From: CAZIKB01 sp964539665
Lineage (GTDB): Bacteria > Zhuqueibacterota > Zhuqueibacteria > Oceanimicrobiales > Oceanimicrobiaceae
Direction: 5' to 3'
NCBI GenBank assembly: GCA_964539665.1
Contig: CAZIKB010000161.1
Location: 1 to 12,350 of the forward strand
DNA length: 12,350 nucleotides
Below the pieces are notes generated by a model. The model was given only the letters and a program-made list of their open reading frames with translations, ran no database searches and was not told where the DNA came from. The position numbers and the translations under genes were made by a program. Each line of letters begins with the position of its first letter. The first letter of the stretch is position 1. Of this stretch, positions 1-7,260 are shown piece after piece.

Positions 1-1146
1 AATACCCGTCGGATAAGGCAATCTTGGATTTGCCAGAGACGGAACGACAATGATTAGCCGTTCAAGCCACATGCCGATGACCACGCAAATAGAAGCTATG
101 AGAATGCCCGGAATCTTTTTTGTTTTAGGATTGACAAGTATCGTGACCGGAATTACAAAATTACAAAAAATCATCAACCAGTAAAATGGCGAAATATCAC
201 CAATAAATTTATAATAGAATACCCTCATCTCATTAGGTTCATGACCATAAAACGCTGTCAGATATTCCGAAAAAGTGAAATAGAACCATAAGAAAGACAT
301 GATAAGCAGTAACATGGATAAATATTTAAAATGAATTTCTTTCAGATATTTTTCTAAATGGAAAGCTTTCCTGAAGGCAATCATGACAATCAATAAAGCC
401 GCAATACCTGAAAAAATTGCTCCGACAACAAAGTATGGGCCAAAAATAGTACTATGCCAACCGGGCTGGATGGTCATGGAGAAAATAAACGAAATGACGG
501 TATGAACAGACACGGCGATTGGAATGACCAGAACCATTAGAATGTTGAGTGCTTTATTCAGCACTTTCTGCTGATGTTCAGTGCCCTGCCAACCCCAGGC
601 CAAAAATTCGTAAAGCCAAAGCGGCTTGACACCGCGATCGCGCAAAATAGCAATATCCGGAATCATGGGAATATACAAGTAAACTGTACTTGCAGCAAAA
701 TACGCGGTTATACTGGTGACATCCCAAAGCAGCGGCGACTGCAGTCTGCCATCTGTAAAAAGGTGCAGCATACGATCCGGTCGACCTAAATCAAGGATCG
801 GATGTAATCCACCAATGGCCAAAACAATTGCCGTAATGACTTCCGCCATCCGCGTAATAGGACGGCGCCATTCTGCCTTCGAGAGCCTCAGAATCGCCGA
901 AATGAGCGTACCCGCATGGCTTATGCCGATAAAAAAAACAAAGTTGATAATATAGAATCCCCACGATATTGGTTGTCCCAAACCTGTCACACCCAAACCA
1001 AAAATAATTTGTCTGATGTAAGTATAGCATGTAAAAGCAATCACCCCTAATAAAATGGCAATAGTGATATAAAATCCCTTACCTGTACGTTCGATGGGAC
1101 GTATCAGGTCTGCGTCTTCGTAAGTTCCCTGTTGAATTTCATGCAT
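1..1146 (-). CDS. NrfD/ActC/QrcD-like quinone-interacting membrane subunit (3' end cut by window)
   Basis: Integral membrane subunit expected to exchange electrons with the quinone pool for the Fe-S and molybdopterin-family subunits encoded just upstream. The frame stays open from an ATG at 1146 to the window edge (382 codons), so the C-terminus is missing. About nine hydrophobic segments are visible; NrfD-family proteins usually have eight to ten. Family-like signatures include GISHAGTLISAIL, WRRPITRMAE, GLHPILDLGRPDRML, SPLLWDVTSITAY, and IQPGWHSTIFGPYFVVGAIFSG near the middle; these resemble ActC of alternative complex III and QrcD more than short NrfD proteins. The TAA stop of the Fe-S gene directly abuts this ATG (TAAATG), and GAGGTGG at the end of that gene serves as ribosome binding site, so translation is probably coupled. 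No haem or Fe-S motif is seen, as expected. Family assignment is firm; the exact complex is inference. Confidence 0.9.
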   Translation of the reverse strand, partial: MHEIQQGTYEDADLIRPIERTGKGFYITIAILLGVIAFTCYTYIRQIIFGLGVTGLGQPISWGFYIINFVFFIGISHAGTLISAILRLSKAEWRRPITRMAEVITAIVLAIGGLHPILDLGRPDRMLHLFTDGRLQSPLLWDVTSITAYFAASTVYLYIPMIPDIAILRDRGVKPLWLYEFLAWGWQGTEHQQKVLNKALNILMVLVIPIAVSVHTVISFIFSMTIQPGWHSTIFGPYFVVGAIFSGIAALLIVMIAFRKAFHLEKYLKEIHFKYLSMLLLIMSFLWFYFTFSEYLTAFYGHEPNEMRVFYYKFIGDISPFYWLMIFCNFVIPVTILVNPKTKKIPGILIASICVVIGMWLERLIIVVPSLANPRLPYPTGI

Positions 1147-1830
1147 TTATACCACCTCTGATAAATAAATGACTTTTGGTTCTGTACCCAAATCTTCCAG
1201 TAACTTAAAGGCCCGAGGATTTCTTTTCAACTTGCTAACCTCACTTTTAGGATCATCCAAATCACCAAAATATATGGCCATGGTTGGACAGCTTTCAACG
1301 CAAGCGGGTACATAATCTCCCTCTTTGAGCTCGCGCCCCTCAACAGCCGCCTGCTCCTTAGCTATTTGAAGCCGATGAATACAAAAAGTACATTTTTCCA
1401 CGACTCCCACAGGTCTGACTGATACGTCCGGGTTACATGCAGCAGCCATTTCTTCAGTCCTTTCTGGTTTGTACCAGTTAAATGATTTGACAGTGTAGGG
1501 ACACGCTGCCTGACAATAGCGACAGCCGATACATTGCGGAAATATTTGTGTCACAATGCCTTGTTCATCAAGATATGTCGCACGCACCGGACAAACTTTG
1601 GCACAAGGCGGATGTTCGCAGTGAAAGCAAGGCCGCGGTAAATAGCGTACTTTAACATTTGGATATTCCCCTTCATAAATTGTCAGAATATCCATCCAGA
1701 GCATGGTGCGCTCTTTTGCCGATTCCTCTGGCCCGACTATGGCCACATTGTTTTCCATTTTACATGCGGCGACACATTCACCACAACCGGTACACTTATT
1801 CAAATCAATGACCATACCCCATTTTGGCAT
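1147..1830 (-). CDS. Four-cluster ferredoxin-type electron transfer subunit (QrcC/PsrB/ActB-C-terminal-like)
   Basis: Electron relay between the membrane quinone subunit and the molybdopterin-family subunit. The 227-residue product has all 16 cysteines for four cubane-type clusters: C13-x2-C16-x2-C19-x3-C23; C68-x2-C71-x4-C76-x3-C80; C100-x2-C103-x2-C106-x3-C110; C147-x2-C150-x26-C177-x3-C181. NPDVSVRPVGVVEKCTFC is a segment typical of the Qrc/ActB/Psr ferredoxin subunits. No signal peptide is present, so it would reach the periplasm by hitch-hiking with the Tat-exported partner, as known for this family. A longer frame opens at 1899 but overlaps the upstream gene by 68 bases; I chose ATG 1830 because it lies one base after the upstream stop and has a strong AAGGAGG nine bases before it, and because the protein then starts MPKWGMVIDLNKC like its relatives. 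ActB fuses this part to the molybdopterin part; here they are separate. Confidence 0.93.
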   Translation of the reverse strand: MPKWGMVIDLNKCTGCGECVAACKMENNVAIVGPEESAKERTMLWMDILTIYEGEYPNVKVRYLPRPCFHCEHPPCAKVCPVRATYLDEQGIVTQIFPQCIGCRYCQAACPYTVKSFNWYKPERTEEMAAACNPDVSVRPVGVVEKCTFCIHRLQIAKEQAAVEGRELKEGDYVPACVESCPTMAIYFGDLDDPKSEVSKLKRNPRAFKLLEDLGTEPKVIYLSEVV

Positions 1831-1831
1831 A

Positions 1832-4315
1832 CTACACGCCCTCCTTTCCATTAACATTTTCCACAAAAATTTTCGTACTAATTCGGGAAGCGCAGCCACT
1901 TAAATAATCAAAATTTTCATAGATGATTTCATGTGGATTCACCCCCACTCCCTTAGCATATCGCCCATACGCTTTGTGACCAAGGCCAAAAGGAATATAC
2001 AAGATGTCCGGCATGATTCCGGGTAAAAGCCTTGCTTTAACTTGCAGGCTTCCTTTAGGAGAAGTGACCTTTACCATGTCGCCTTCATTTATTCCATGCT
2101 TAAAAGCTGTTTCGGGATTAATTTCAACCCAGGACTCCCAGTAATTGCGAGTCAGCAATCCAAACAGCTCCTGGATCAACGGCAGATTACTACCCGCCCC
2201 GTTCACATTGGTAATCAAATTGTATGAAAGTAAATGCAGATTATATTGATCACCGCTGTCATCAAATTTTGGCTCTTCATAATGAGGTAAAAATACTAAA
2301 TCCCCCCGAGCTTCAATATGCCAATTTTCCAGTAATAAAGTAAGATCCTGGGTGGCAGGATTTTTCCCATTGAGTTTTGACTTGATTGCTTTTTCCAATA
2401 TTTGTGAATGAAATTCAAATTTTTTTGAAGGGGTTTTGAACATTTCCCGAAAATCAGTATTAGATGGAAAAGGATTCCACCATCCTCCATTCTCTAACAA
2501 CACGTCCCAAAATTCTTCAAAAGTGGTGTAGTCAAAAATTTGCCAGCCCCGATCCTTGAGAAACTTCAGCCAGGCTTCATCCATTCGCTCGGTAAAAATA
2601 GTGCCCGCTCCGGCTTGATAGACACCTTCAAGACGAGATTGGATATATTCTTTATAATCAGACCAGGGAAACGATGAAGCCACGGTGCCACCAAGGGTGT
2701 CCGCGATTTGTAAGATTACATCACCTGAATGCCGGGAGTCGTACAAAGGTTCAACCACCGGCTGCTGCATTCCAAGATGTGAAACCTCCACCATGGGTAT
2801 GCTGTGAAGCACTTCATGTTTTTCCAAAAAGACATGGTCAGGAAGAATTAAATCGGCGTATGAGGCTGTTTCATCTAAGAAAGGTGAGAAGCTTACAATG
2901 AATGGGATTTCATTCAGCGCTTTAATGAAATCACTTTGATTTGTTGAATTGAAAATCGGATTAACACTCCCGACTAATAGTACATCGAGAGGATACGGCT
3001 GTTTTTCCATAAATACTTTTGGTAAATTTGAAACCGCCTGTTCTGGAAAACAAAAACCCTCAAGTGATTCAGTCAATAGAGGATTGCTTAAACCGTTCCG
3101 GGCATTTTCGTCAAAATTTACTTCAGGCATATCTGCAAATGGTGGAACTTCTGGCATTGAAATAGCGCTATCTCGAGTGAAATTTCCTTTCAATGCATTC
3201 AAACACTCAATAGCCCAAACCGTGTACAGACCATTGTTGCTGTTCACAGCCTGGCCGCCAGCTAAAACCAATGCATGTTCAGCAATTCCAAATTCCCTGG
3301 CTAATTCCACTATTTTGGACGGCGGAACGCCAGTTAATTCTGCAACTTTCTCCGGAGAAAAATCTCGTCTGACCAAAGATTTGAATCCCTGGTGAGAATT
3401 TCCTGCGCTATCCTTCCAATCATCAAAACCAAAACTATTTGAACTCACAAAACTTTGATCATACTGTTTATCTTTAATCAGAACATTTGCAATCCCTAAA
3501 GCTAAAGCGGCCATAGTACCCGGCCGGATTGGCACCCATTCGCTGGAATTACCAGCAGTACGGGAAAGGCGGGAGTCAACATGGATTATCCTGGCGCTTC
3601 GTCCGTTTTTTCGATTCCGCATCTCCGAATAAATTTGATTGAAGCGAATGGGCGAAGGGCCAACATCCAGACTATCAGCCCCGAAATTGATTAAAAACTC
3701 AATGTCCTTGAAATTGTACCCGAATTGTTTCTTTTGGCCCATAGTAAGGTAGTTAACTAATAGCGGCAATTTATCGTCATTAAAAGAATACAAATTGGGC
3801 GAGCCAAAAGCCTGCATAAATCTTTCAAGTAATGTCGAAAGCAGATTGTTACCCTCACCGGTAAATAAACCTAATTTGTGTGTTTCACCTTTGTTTCTTA
3901 ATTCCTGCAAACGCGACACAACAATCTGCATGGCTTCTTCCCAGGAAATACTTTCCCATTGATTTTGTCCTCGCTCGCCAATTCTTTTCATGGGCTGCTT
4001 GATCCTGTCCGGATTAAATAAAGCCTCTATCCCAGCTTCAGCCATAGGACAGATACCGCCGCGGTTGATCGGATGGATCGGGTTTCCCTGAATTCGAACC
4101 GGGATACCGTCGATTAGCCTTACCTTAATTCCACAACCTCCTGGACAAAGAGAACAAACGCTATTTTTCCAGGTTTCGATTCGAGGTAAACCACCAACTT
4201 TTTCATAGACTTCGTCAGGTACAGACCAAATAGTGTCGCAACCTATGCTGGCTAACGAATAGCCAGCGGTTGTAATTCCTAAGTACTTTAAAAATTCTCT
4301 GCGAGATATTTCCAT
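1832..4315 (-). CDS. Tat-exported molybdopterin-oxidoreductase-family subunit (QrcB/ActB-like)
   Basis: Large subunit of a complex iron-sulfur molybdoenzyme-type assembly, 827 residues. It begins with a Tat signal (SRREFLKYLG, residues 4-13), so the mature protein is periplasmic. C54-x2-C57-x3-C61-x27-C89 is an intact N-terminal [4Fe-4S] site. The central molybdopterin domain follows, and the C-terminal dinucleotide-binding domain (about 680-800) ends with GHKAYGRYAKGVGVNP, a segment I associate with the Qrc/alternative complex III branch. Two features argue against an ordinary Mo active site: after GSPN (171-174) the position where Psr/Phs-type enzymes carry the Mo-ligand Cys holds D180-D181-K182, and the residues after C89 (PMAEAG) lack the usual Lys/Arg of the CxKG motif. 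QrcB and ActB are known not to bind molybdenum, so an electron-transfer-only role is plausible. Start ATG 4315 has AAAGGAT upstream. A real reductase with an Asp ligand remains possible. Confidence 0.9.
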   Translation of the reverse strand: MEISRREFLKYLGITTAGYSLASIGCDTIWSVPDEVYEKVGGLPRIETWKNSVCSLCPGGCGIKVRLIDGIPVRIQGNPIHPINRGGICPMAEAGIEALFNPDRIKQPMKRIGERGQNQWESISWEEAMQIVVSRLQELRNKGETHKLGLFTGEGNNLLSTLLERFMQAFGSPNLYSFNDDKLPLLVNYLTMGQKKQFGYNFKDIEFLINFGADSLDVGPSPIRFNQIYSEMRNRKNGRSARIIHVDSRLSRTAGNSSEWVPIRPGTMAALALGIANVLIKDKQYDQSFVSSNSFGFDDWKDSAGNSHQGFKSLVRRDFSPEKVAELTGVPPSKIVELAREFGIAEHALVLAGGQAVNSNNGLYTVWAIECLNALKGNFTRDSAISMPEVPPFADMPEVNFDENARNGLSNPLLTESLEGFCFPEQAVSNLPKVFMEKQPYPLDVLLVGSVNPIFNSTNQSDFIKALNEIPFIVSFSPFLDETASYADLILPDHVFLEKHEVLHSIPMVEVSHLGMQQPVVEPLYDSRHSGDVILQIADTLGGTVASSFPWSDYKEYIQSRLEGVYQAGAGTIFTERMDEAWLKFLKDRGWQIFDYTTFEEFWDVLLENGGWWNPFPSNTDFREMFKTPSKKFEFHSQILEKAIKSKLNGKNPATQDLTLLLENWHIEARGDLVFLPHYEEPKFDDSGDQYNLHLLSYNLITNVNGAGSNLPLIQELFGLLTRNYWESWVEINPETAFKHGINEGDMVKVTSPKGSLQVKARLLPGIMPDILYIPFGLGHKAYGRYAKGVGVNPHEIIYENFDYLSGCASRISTKIFVENVNGKEGV
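1838..1845 (-). promoter_or_regulatory. Strong Shine-Dalgarno that sets the Fe-S subunit start
   Basis: Reading the minus strand, GGAAAGGAGGGCGTGTAGTATG places a full AAGGAGGG core about eight to nine bases before the ATG at 1830. It lies inside the last codons of the molybdopterin-family gene and spans up to its TAG stop, which supports coupled translation and argues against the longer upstream start. Confidence 0.75.
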
Positions 4316-4431
4316 TCAGATGATCCTTTAATTTCCTAATATCTTAGTTGAAATTGATCATTTTATTTTGCAGGGAGTACACAAATATTCTCGTGCCCTC
4401 TTGTCCTTAATTGAATTCATGCTGTTTCAAT
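4316..4431 (-). other. 116-base gap between the secreted haem-binding gene and the molybdopterin-family gene
   Basis: No gene and no convincing hairpin-plus-T-run terminator is visible. On the minus strand a GGGCACGAG stretch resembles a -24 element, but there is no GC at the required 10-base spacing, so I do not call a promoter. AAAGGAT near 4327 is the ribosome binding site of the gene at 4315. Read-through from upstream is the simplest reading. Confidence 0.5.
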
Positions 4432-6552
4432 TTATTTCATCAAAAGTAATTTTTTGGTTGCCACGAATCCATTGACTTCGAGTCGGTAAAAATAGACGCC
4501 GCTTGGCAGAACTGAGCCGTTAAATGTGACTTTTTGATGCCCTGCCGGCATAACATTGTCCACTACAGTTGCAACTTCTTTACCCAGAACATTGAACACC
4601 TTCAGTGTCACATTACCGTTTTCCACAACATCAAATTCGATGTTGGTGGTTGGATTGAATGGGTTCGGATAATTTTGGTTTAATATGTATGACTCAGGTA
4701 TTTGATTCTCTATATTAGATGCAACAGTTGTGATCAGTGCTAAATCCAAAGTATAAACAGTAGGATCGACCGGAGTAGTATCTGTTGCATGGCTCGAACC
4801 CTGGTTATCAAAAATATCATGAGTGAATTCTACTGAAGAACCAGGAACAACTGTAAAATCGTTGTCACCGCCAGCATAAGGCTTCTTAAATTCTACTGTC
4901 CAAACTCCATCCGCGTATTTGCCCGCAGATTGTACTGCTGCAATATCTCCTGATGGAACCCGGAGTACTAATCCAGGTATTGCATCACCAACACTAAATA
5001 CACCATCAACAAAATCAACCGCGGTATCTACAGAATGAGCTGATAAAACGCCAAATGGATCAAAACTACTTAAGGCAGCTGCTTCTATCAAAAAATCAAC
5101 ATTCGCACCAGGATCTGATGCAGCCATAAAAGGCGGTAAGCCTGTAACAGCATCCAGACTATTACTTGAATTTGCACTTACTCCACCATCACCGTGCCGA
5201 CCCGCAGTATCCCAAAACTTATTCTCTGAAATACCCATGGGATTGCTTCTGGCAGCTTTCCAGTGCCAGACATCAACTTTGCCACTGTTCGTACTCATGT
5301 CAGGGAAATGACAAAACGCCTGGCAACTTGCACCGTCCTGACCGGTTAGTCCCATATCAAAAACAAAGCCAATACGATCTTCATCTGAAGATTTAACCCA
5401 GCCAGTGTCAGATAAAGTCACGTGATTCTTGGCAATGTTTTCTGCCGTATCTGCCCAGGAAGCTGAAAGGTATAGAAAGCCTCCATCTGCCATTGCATTT
5501 AAAGTAACTCCGCGTGCAGTTACTAAAGGGGTAGATGTCCATTCACCTGAAGATGTGACGCCATCTAAAGTTGGCGTCCCAGCGGTTGCCAACAGGGTAG
5601 TTTGAGTTGCTGGTAATTCCGAAAAATCCAAGGTATAAACAGTAGGATCGACCGGAGTAGTATCAGTTGCATGATTGGAACCCTGGTTATCAAAAATATC
5701 ATGAGTGAATTCTACTGAAGATCCAGGAACAACTGTAAAGTCGTTGTCACCACCAGCAAAAGGCTTCTTAAATTCTACTGTCCAAACTCCATCCGCGTAT
5801 TTGCCCGCAGATTGTACTGCTGCAATATCTCCTGATGGAACCCGGAGTACTAATCCAGGTATTGCATCACCAACACTAAATACACCATCAACAAAATCAA
5901 CCGCGGTATCTACAGAATGAGCTGATAAAACGCCAAATGGATCAAAACTACTTAAGGCAGCTGCTTCTATCAAAAAATCAACATTCGCACCAGGATCTGA
6001 TGCAGCCATAAAAGGCGGTAAGCCTGTAACAGCATCCAGACTATTACTTGAATTTGCACTTACTCCACCATCACCGTGCCGACCCGCAGTATCCCAAAAC
6101 TTATTCTCTGAAATACCCATGGGATTGCTTCTGGCAGCTTTCCAGTGCCAGACATCAACTTTGCCACTGTTCGTACTCATGTCAGGGAAATGACAAAACG
6201 CCTGGCAACTTGCACCGTCCTGACCGGTTAGTCCCATATCAAAAACAAAGCCAATACGATCTTCATCTGAAGATTTAACCCAGCCAGTGTCAGATAAAGT
6301 CACGTGATTCTTGGCAATGTTTTCTGCCGTATCTGCCCAGGAAGCTGAAAGGTATAGAAAGCCTCCATCTGCCATTGCATTTAAAGTAACTCCGCGTGCA
6401 GTTACTAAAGGGGTAGATGTCCATTCACCTGAAGATGTGACACCATCCAGCGTCGGTGTCCCTTTGGTAGCAGTTAGAGTAGTCTGAGAGTACATATTGC
6501 CCCCTGATAAGAAATATGCTAATGCTATCGTAAAAATTAATCTGTGCTTCAT
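4432..6552 (-). CDS. Secreted protein with two ethylbenzene-dehydrogenase-type haem-binding domains and type IX sorting domain
   Basis: The 706-residue product starts with a Sec signal peptide (about 1-22, cleavage near MYSQ). Two domains of 294 residues follow (about 24-317 and 318-611), differing at only a few positions. Each fits the EB_dh/DMSO-reductase-like haem domain: a TLDGVTSSGEW opening, VDVWHWKAAR, and VWTVEFKKP...GDNDF ending in FTHDIFDNQGS. In class II DMSO-reductase-family enzymes this domain is the gamma subunit binding haem b. Each copy also has SCQAFCH, a CX3CH motif (C116-H121 and C410-H415) that may bind a c-type haem. The tail from residue 627 (NYPNPFNPTTNIEF to KKLLLMK) is a type IX secretion sorting domain, so the protein should cross the outer membrane and be surface-bound or released. 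It lies between two cytochromes and the molybdopterin-family subunit, implying an electron-transfer job; its partner is unknown. AAAGGAT precedes ATG 6552. Confidence 0.88.
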   Translation of the reverse strand: MKHRLIFTIALAYFLSGGNMYSQTTLTATKGTPTLDGVTSSGEWTSTPLVTARGVTLNAMADGGFLYLSASWADTAENIAKNHVTLSDTGWVKSSDEDRIGFVFDMGLTGQDGASCQAFCHFPDMSTNSGKVDVWHWKAARSNPMGISENKFWDTAGRHGDGGVSANSSNSLDAVTGLPPFMAASDPGANVDFLIEAAALSSFDPFGVLSAHSVDTAVDFVDGVFSVGDAIPGLVLRVPSGDIAAVQSAGKYADGVWTVEFKKPFAGGDNDFTVVPGSSVEFTHDIFDNQGSNHATDTTPVDPTVYTLDFSELPATQTTLLATAGTPTLDGVTSSGEWTSTPLVTARGVTLNAMADGGFLYLSASWADTAENIAKNHVTLSDTGWVKSSDEDRIGFVFDMGLTGQDGASCQAFCHFPDMSTNSGKVDVWHWKAARSNPMGISENKFWDTAGRHGDGGVSANSSNSLDAVTGLPPFMAASDPGANVDFLIEAAALSSFDPFGVLSAHSVDTAVDFVDGVFSVGDAIPGLVLRVPSGDIAAVQSAGKYADGVWTVEFKKPYAGGDNDFTVVPGSSVEFTHDIFDNQGSSHATDTTPVDPTVYTLDLALITTVASNIENQIPESYILNQNYPNPFNPTTNIEFDVVENGNVTLKVFNVLGKEVATVVDNVMPAGHQKVTFNGSVLPSGVYFYRLEVNGFVATKKLLLMK
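4878..5559. repeat. Downstream copy of a 682-base identical tandem repeat
   Basis: By direct reading, every base from 4878 to 5559 equals the base 882 positions to the right (5760-6441). It codes for most of the second haem-binding domain. Similarity continues outside the core but with many changes: I count 9 differences in about 136 bases on the low-coordinate side and 15 in 41 on the high-coordinate side. The whole homologous unit runs from about 4742 to about 5601. Confidence 0.93.
5760..6441. repeat. Upstream copy of the 682-base identical tandem repeat
   Basis: Direct-orientation partner of 4878-5559, coding for most of the first haem-binding domain. The period is 882 bases (294 codons), so the frame is kept and copies could be gained or lost without breaking the gene. 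The sharp edges of the identical block are discussed as a finding. Confidence 0.93.
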
Positions 6553-6650
6553 ATAATTAATCCTTTCAAATTAAATGTTGTAATTTTGTTAATTTCACAT
6601 TATTTATGATTTAAGAATATCTTTGACTTCTATTTGTGGCTGAGTAAATG

Positions 6651-6662
6651 GTTAATATTAAC
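6651..6662. repeat. 12-base perfect palindrome GTTAATATTAAC
   Basis: GTTAATATTAAC reads the same on both strands. It sits in the 123-base gap before the secreted haem-binding gene, overlapping the 3' edge of a possible -24/-12 promoter and its predicted start site. It could be an operator; being AT-only apart from its ends it could also be chance. Confidence 0.35.
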
Positions 6663-6677
6663 GCAAAAATGTTGCCT
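6661..6677 (-). promoter_or_regulatory. Possible sigma-54 promoter before the secreted haem-binding gene
   Basis: Minus strand AGGCAACATTTTTGCGT has GG (6676-6675) and GC (6664-6663) separated by exactly 10 bases, with TTGC in the -12 box. The -24 box AGGCAAC departs from TGGCACG at two or three positions. It overlaps the last codon of the pentahaem gene. The predicted start would leave a leader of about 100 bases, similar to the other two candidates in this window. It is weaker than the promoter at 8621-8638. Confidence 0.35.
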
Positions 6678-7179
6678 ACCGATGACAAGAGTAACAATCA
6701 TTTGACACGTCTTTTTCTTCATGACAATCCCTGCACCAGTCCATGGTTAGCTCTGCAAACGGTCTGGATACGGGAACAGTAAAATTACCAACATCGCCAT
6801 GACAGGTTGAACACTCCAATTTACCCAATTTCACATGGCGACGGTGCGAAAAATAGGCATGATCCGGAATAGAATAGATCTGGCGCCAGGGTATCATTTT
6901 ATCGCTTGTAATAAATGCCAGTAGTGTTTTCTCCGCTGCGCTTTCTGATACTGCTTCCTCATGACATTCATGGCAATTCTCAATATTCGGGATTGATGCG
7001 CGGGCGAGCTCTTCTGCATATTTATGGCAGTCCAGACATTCCGCTCCTCCTTCTTCGACATGAAGATAGTGATTGTACGCTATGGGTTGCTTCGAATCGT
7101 TTTGATTACATGCCAATCCACAACCAGTGAGTAATACAATTATTACCGTGCAGAAATTAGTCATTTCATCTCTTTTCAT
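6676..7179 (-). CDS. Pentahaem c-type cytochrome, probable lipoprotein (ActA/QrcA-like)
   Basis: Periplasmic multihaem electron carrier of 167 residues with five CXXCH motifs: C48LDCH, C69HECH, C123STCH, C149RDCH, C162YSCH. The paired-histidine segments (HYLHVEEG; YFSHRRHVKLGKLECSTCH) and the closing MDWCRDCH...DCYSCHR match the style of the multihaem subunits ActA (alternative complex III) and QrcA. LLTGC at residues 16-20 fits a lipobox with C20 as lipidated cysteine, so it is probably membrane-anchored on the periplasmic side; C24 is an alternative. The start is uncertain: ATG 7179 has no clear ribosome binding site, while ATG 7164 (residue 6) has AAAAGAG just before it but would lose the positively charged KR of the signal's n-region. 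With the three downstream subunits it completes a Qrc-like set, interrupted by the haem-binding gene. Genes flank it by 81 and 123 bases, consistent with an operon. Confidence 0.9.
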   Translation of the reverse strand: MKRDEMTNFCTVIIVLLTGCGLACNQNDSKQPIAYNHYLHVEEGGAECLDCHKYAEELARASIPNIENCHECHEEAVSESAAEKTLLAFITSDKMIPWRQIYSIPDHAYFSHRRHVKLGKLECSTCHGDVGNFTVPVSRPFAELTMDWCRDCHEEKDVSNDCYSCHR

Positions 7180-7260
7180 TTTCTAATACGTGATTTATTA
7201 TACCATTTTGCCTTAGACTAAATTAGCAATACTTTTGTCAGTAGTGGTTTCATTTCCATT

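Noticed and set aside
791..1030. 79-residue minus-strand frame
   Set aside because: It lies inside the NrfD-like gene in another frame; the NrfD frame has clear family motifs and membrane segments over the same bases.
1831..1899. Longer N-terminus for the Fe-S subunit starting at 1899
   Set aside because: It overlaps the upstream gene and adds residues unlike the family; ATG 1830 has a strong ribosome binding site at proper spacing.
2949..3395. 148-residue plus-strand frame
   Set aside because: Antisense to the molybdopterin-family gene, no family motif, no independent support.
4238..4258. Tat lipoprotein site at ASIGC (residues 22-26) of the molybdopterin-family subunit
   Set aside because: The -3 position is Ser rather than Leu/Val/Ile, so the lipobox fit is poor.
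4365..4405. Sigma-54 promoter before the molybdopterin-family gene
   Set aside because: GGGCACGAG matches a -24 box but no GC lies at the required 10-base spacing.
5166..6278. Two identical 76-residue plus-strand frames (5166-5396 and 6048-6278)
   Set aside because: They are identical only because the underlying 882-base repeat is; they are antisense to the haem-binding domains and have no recognisable content.
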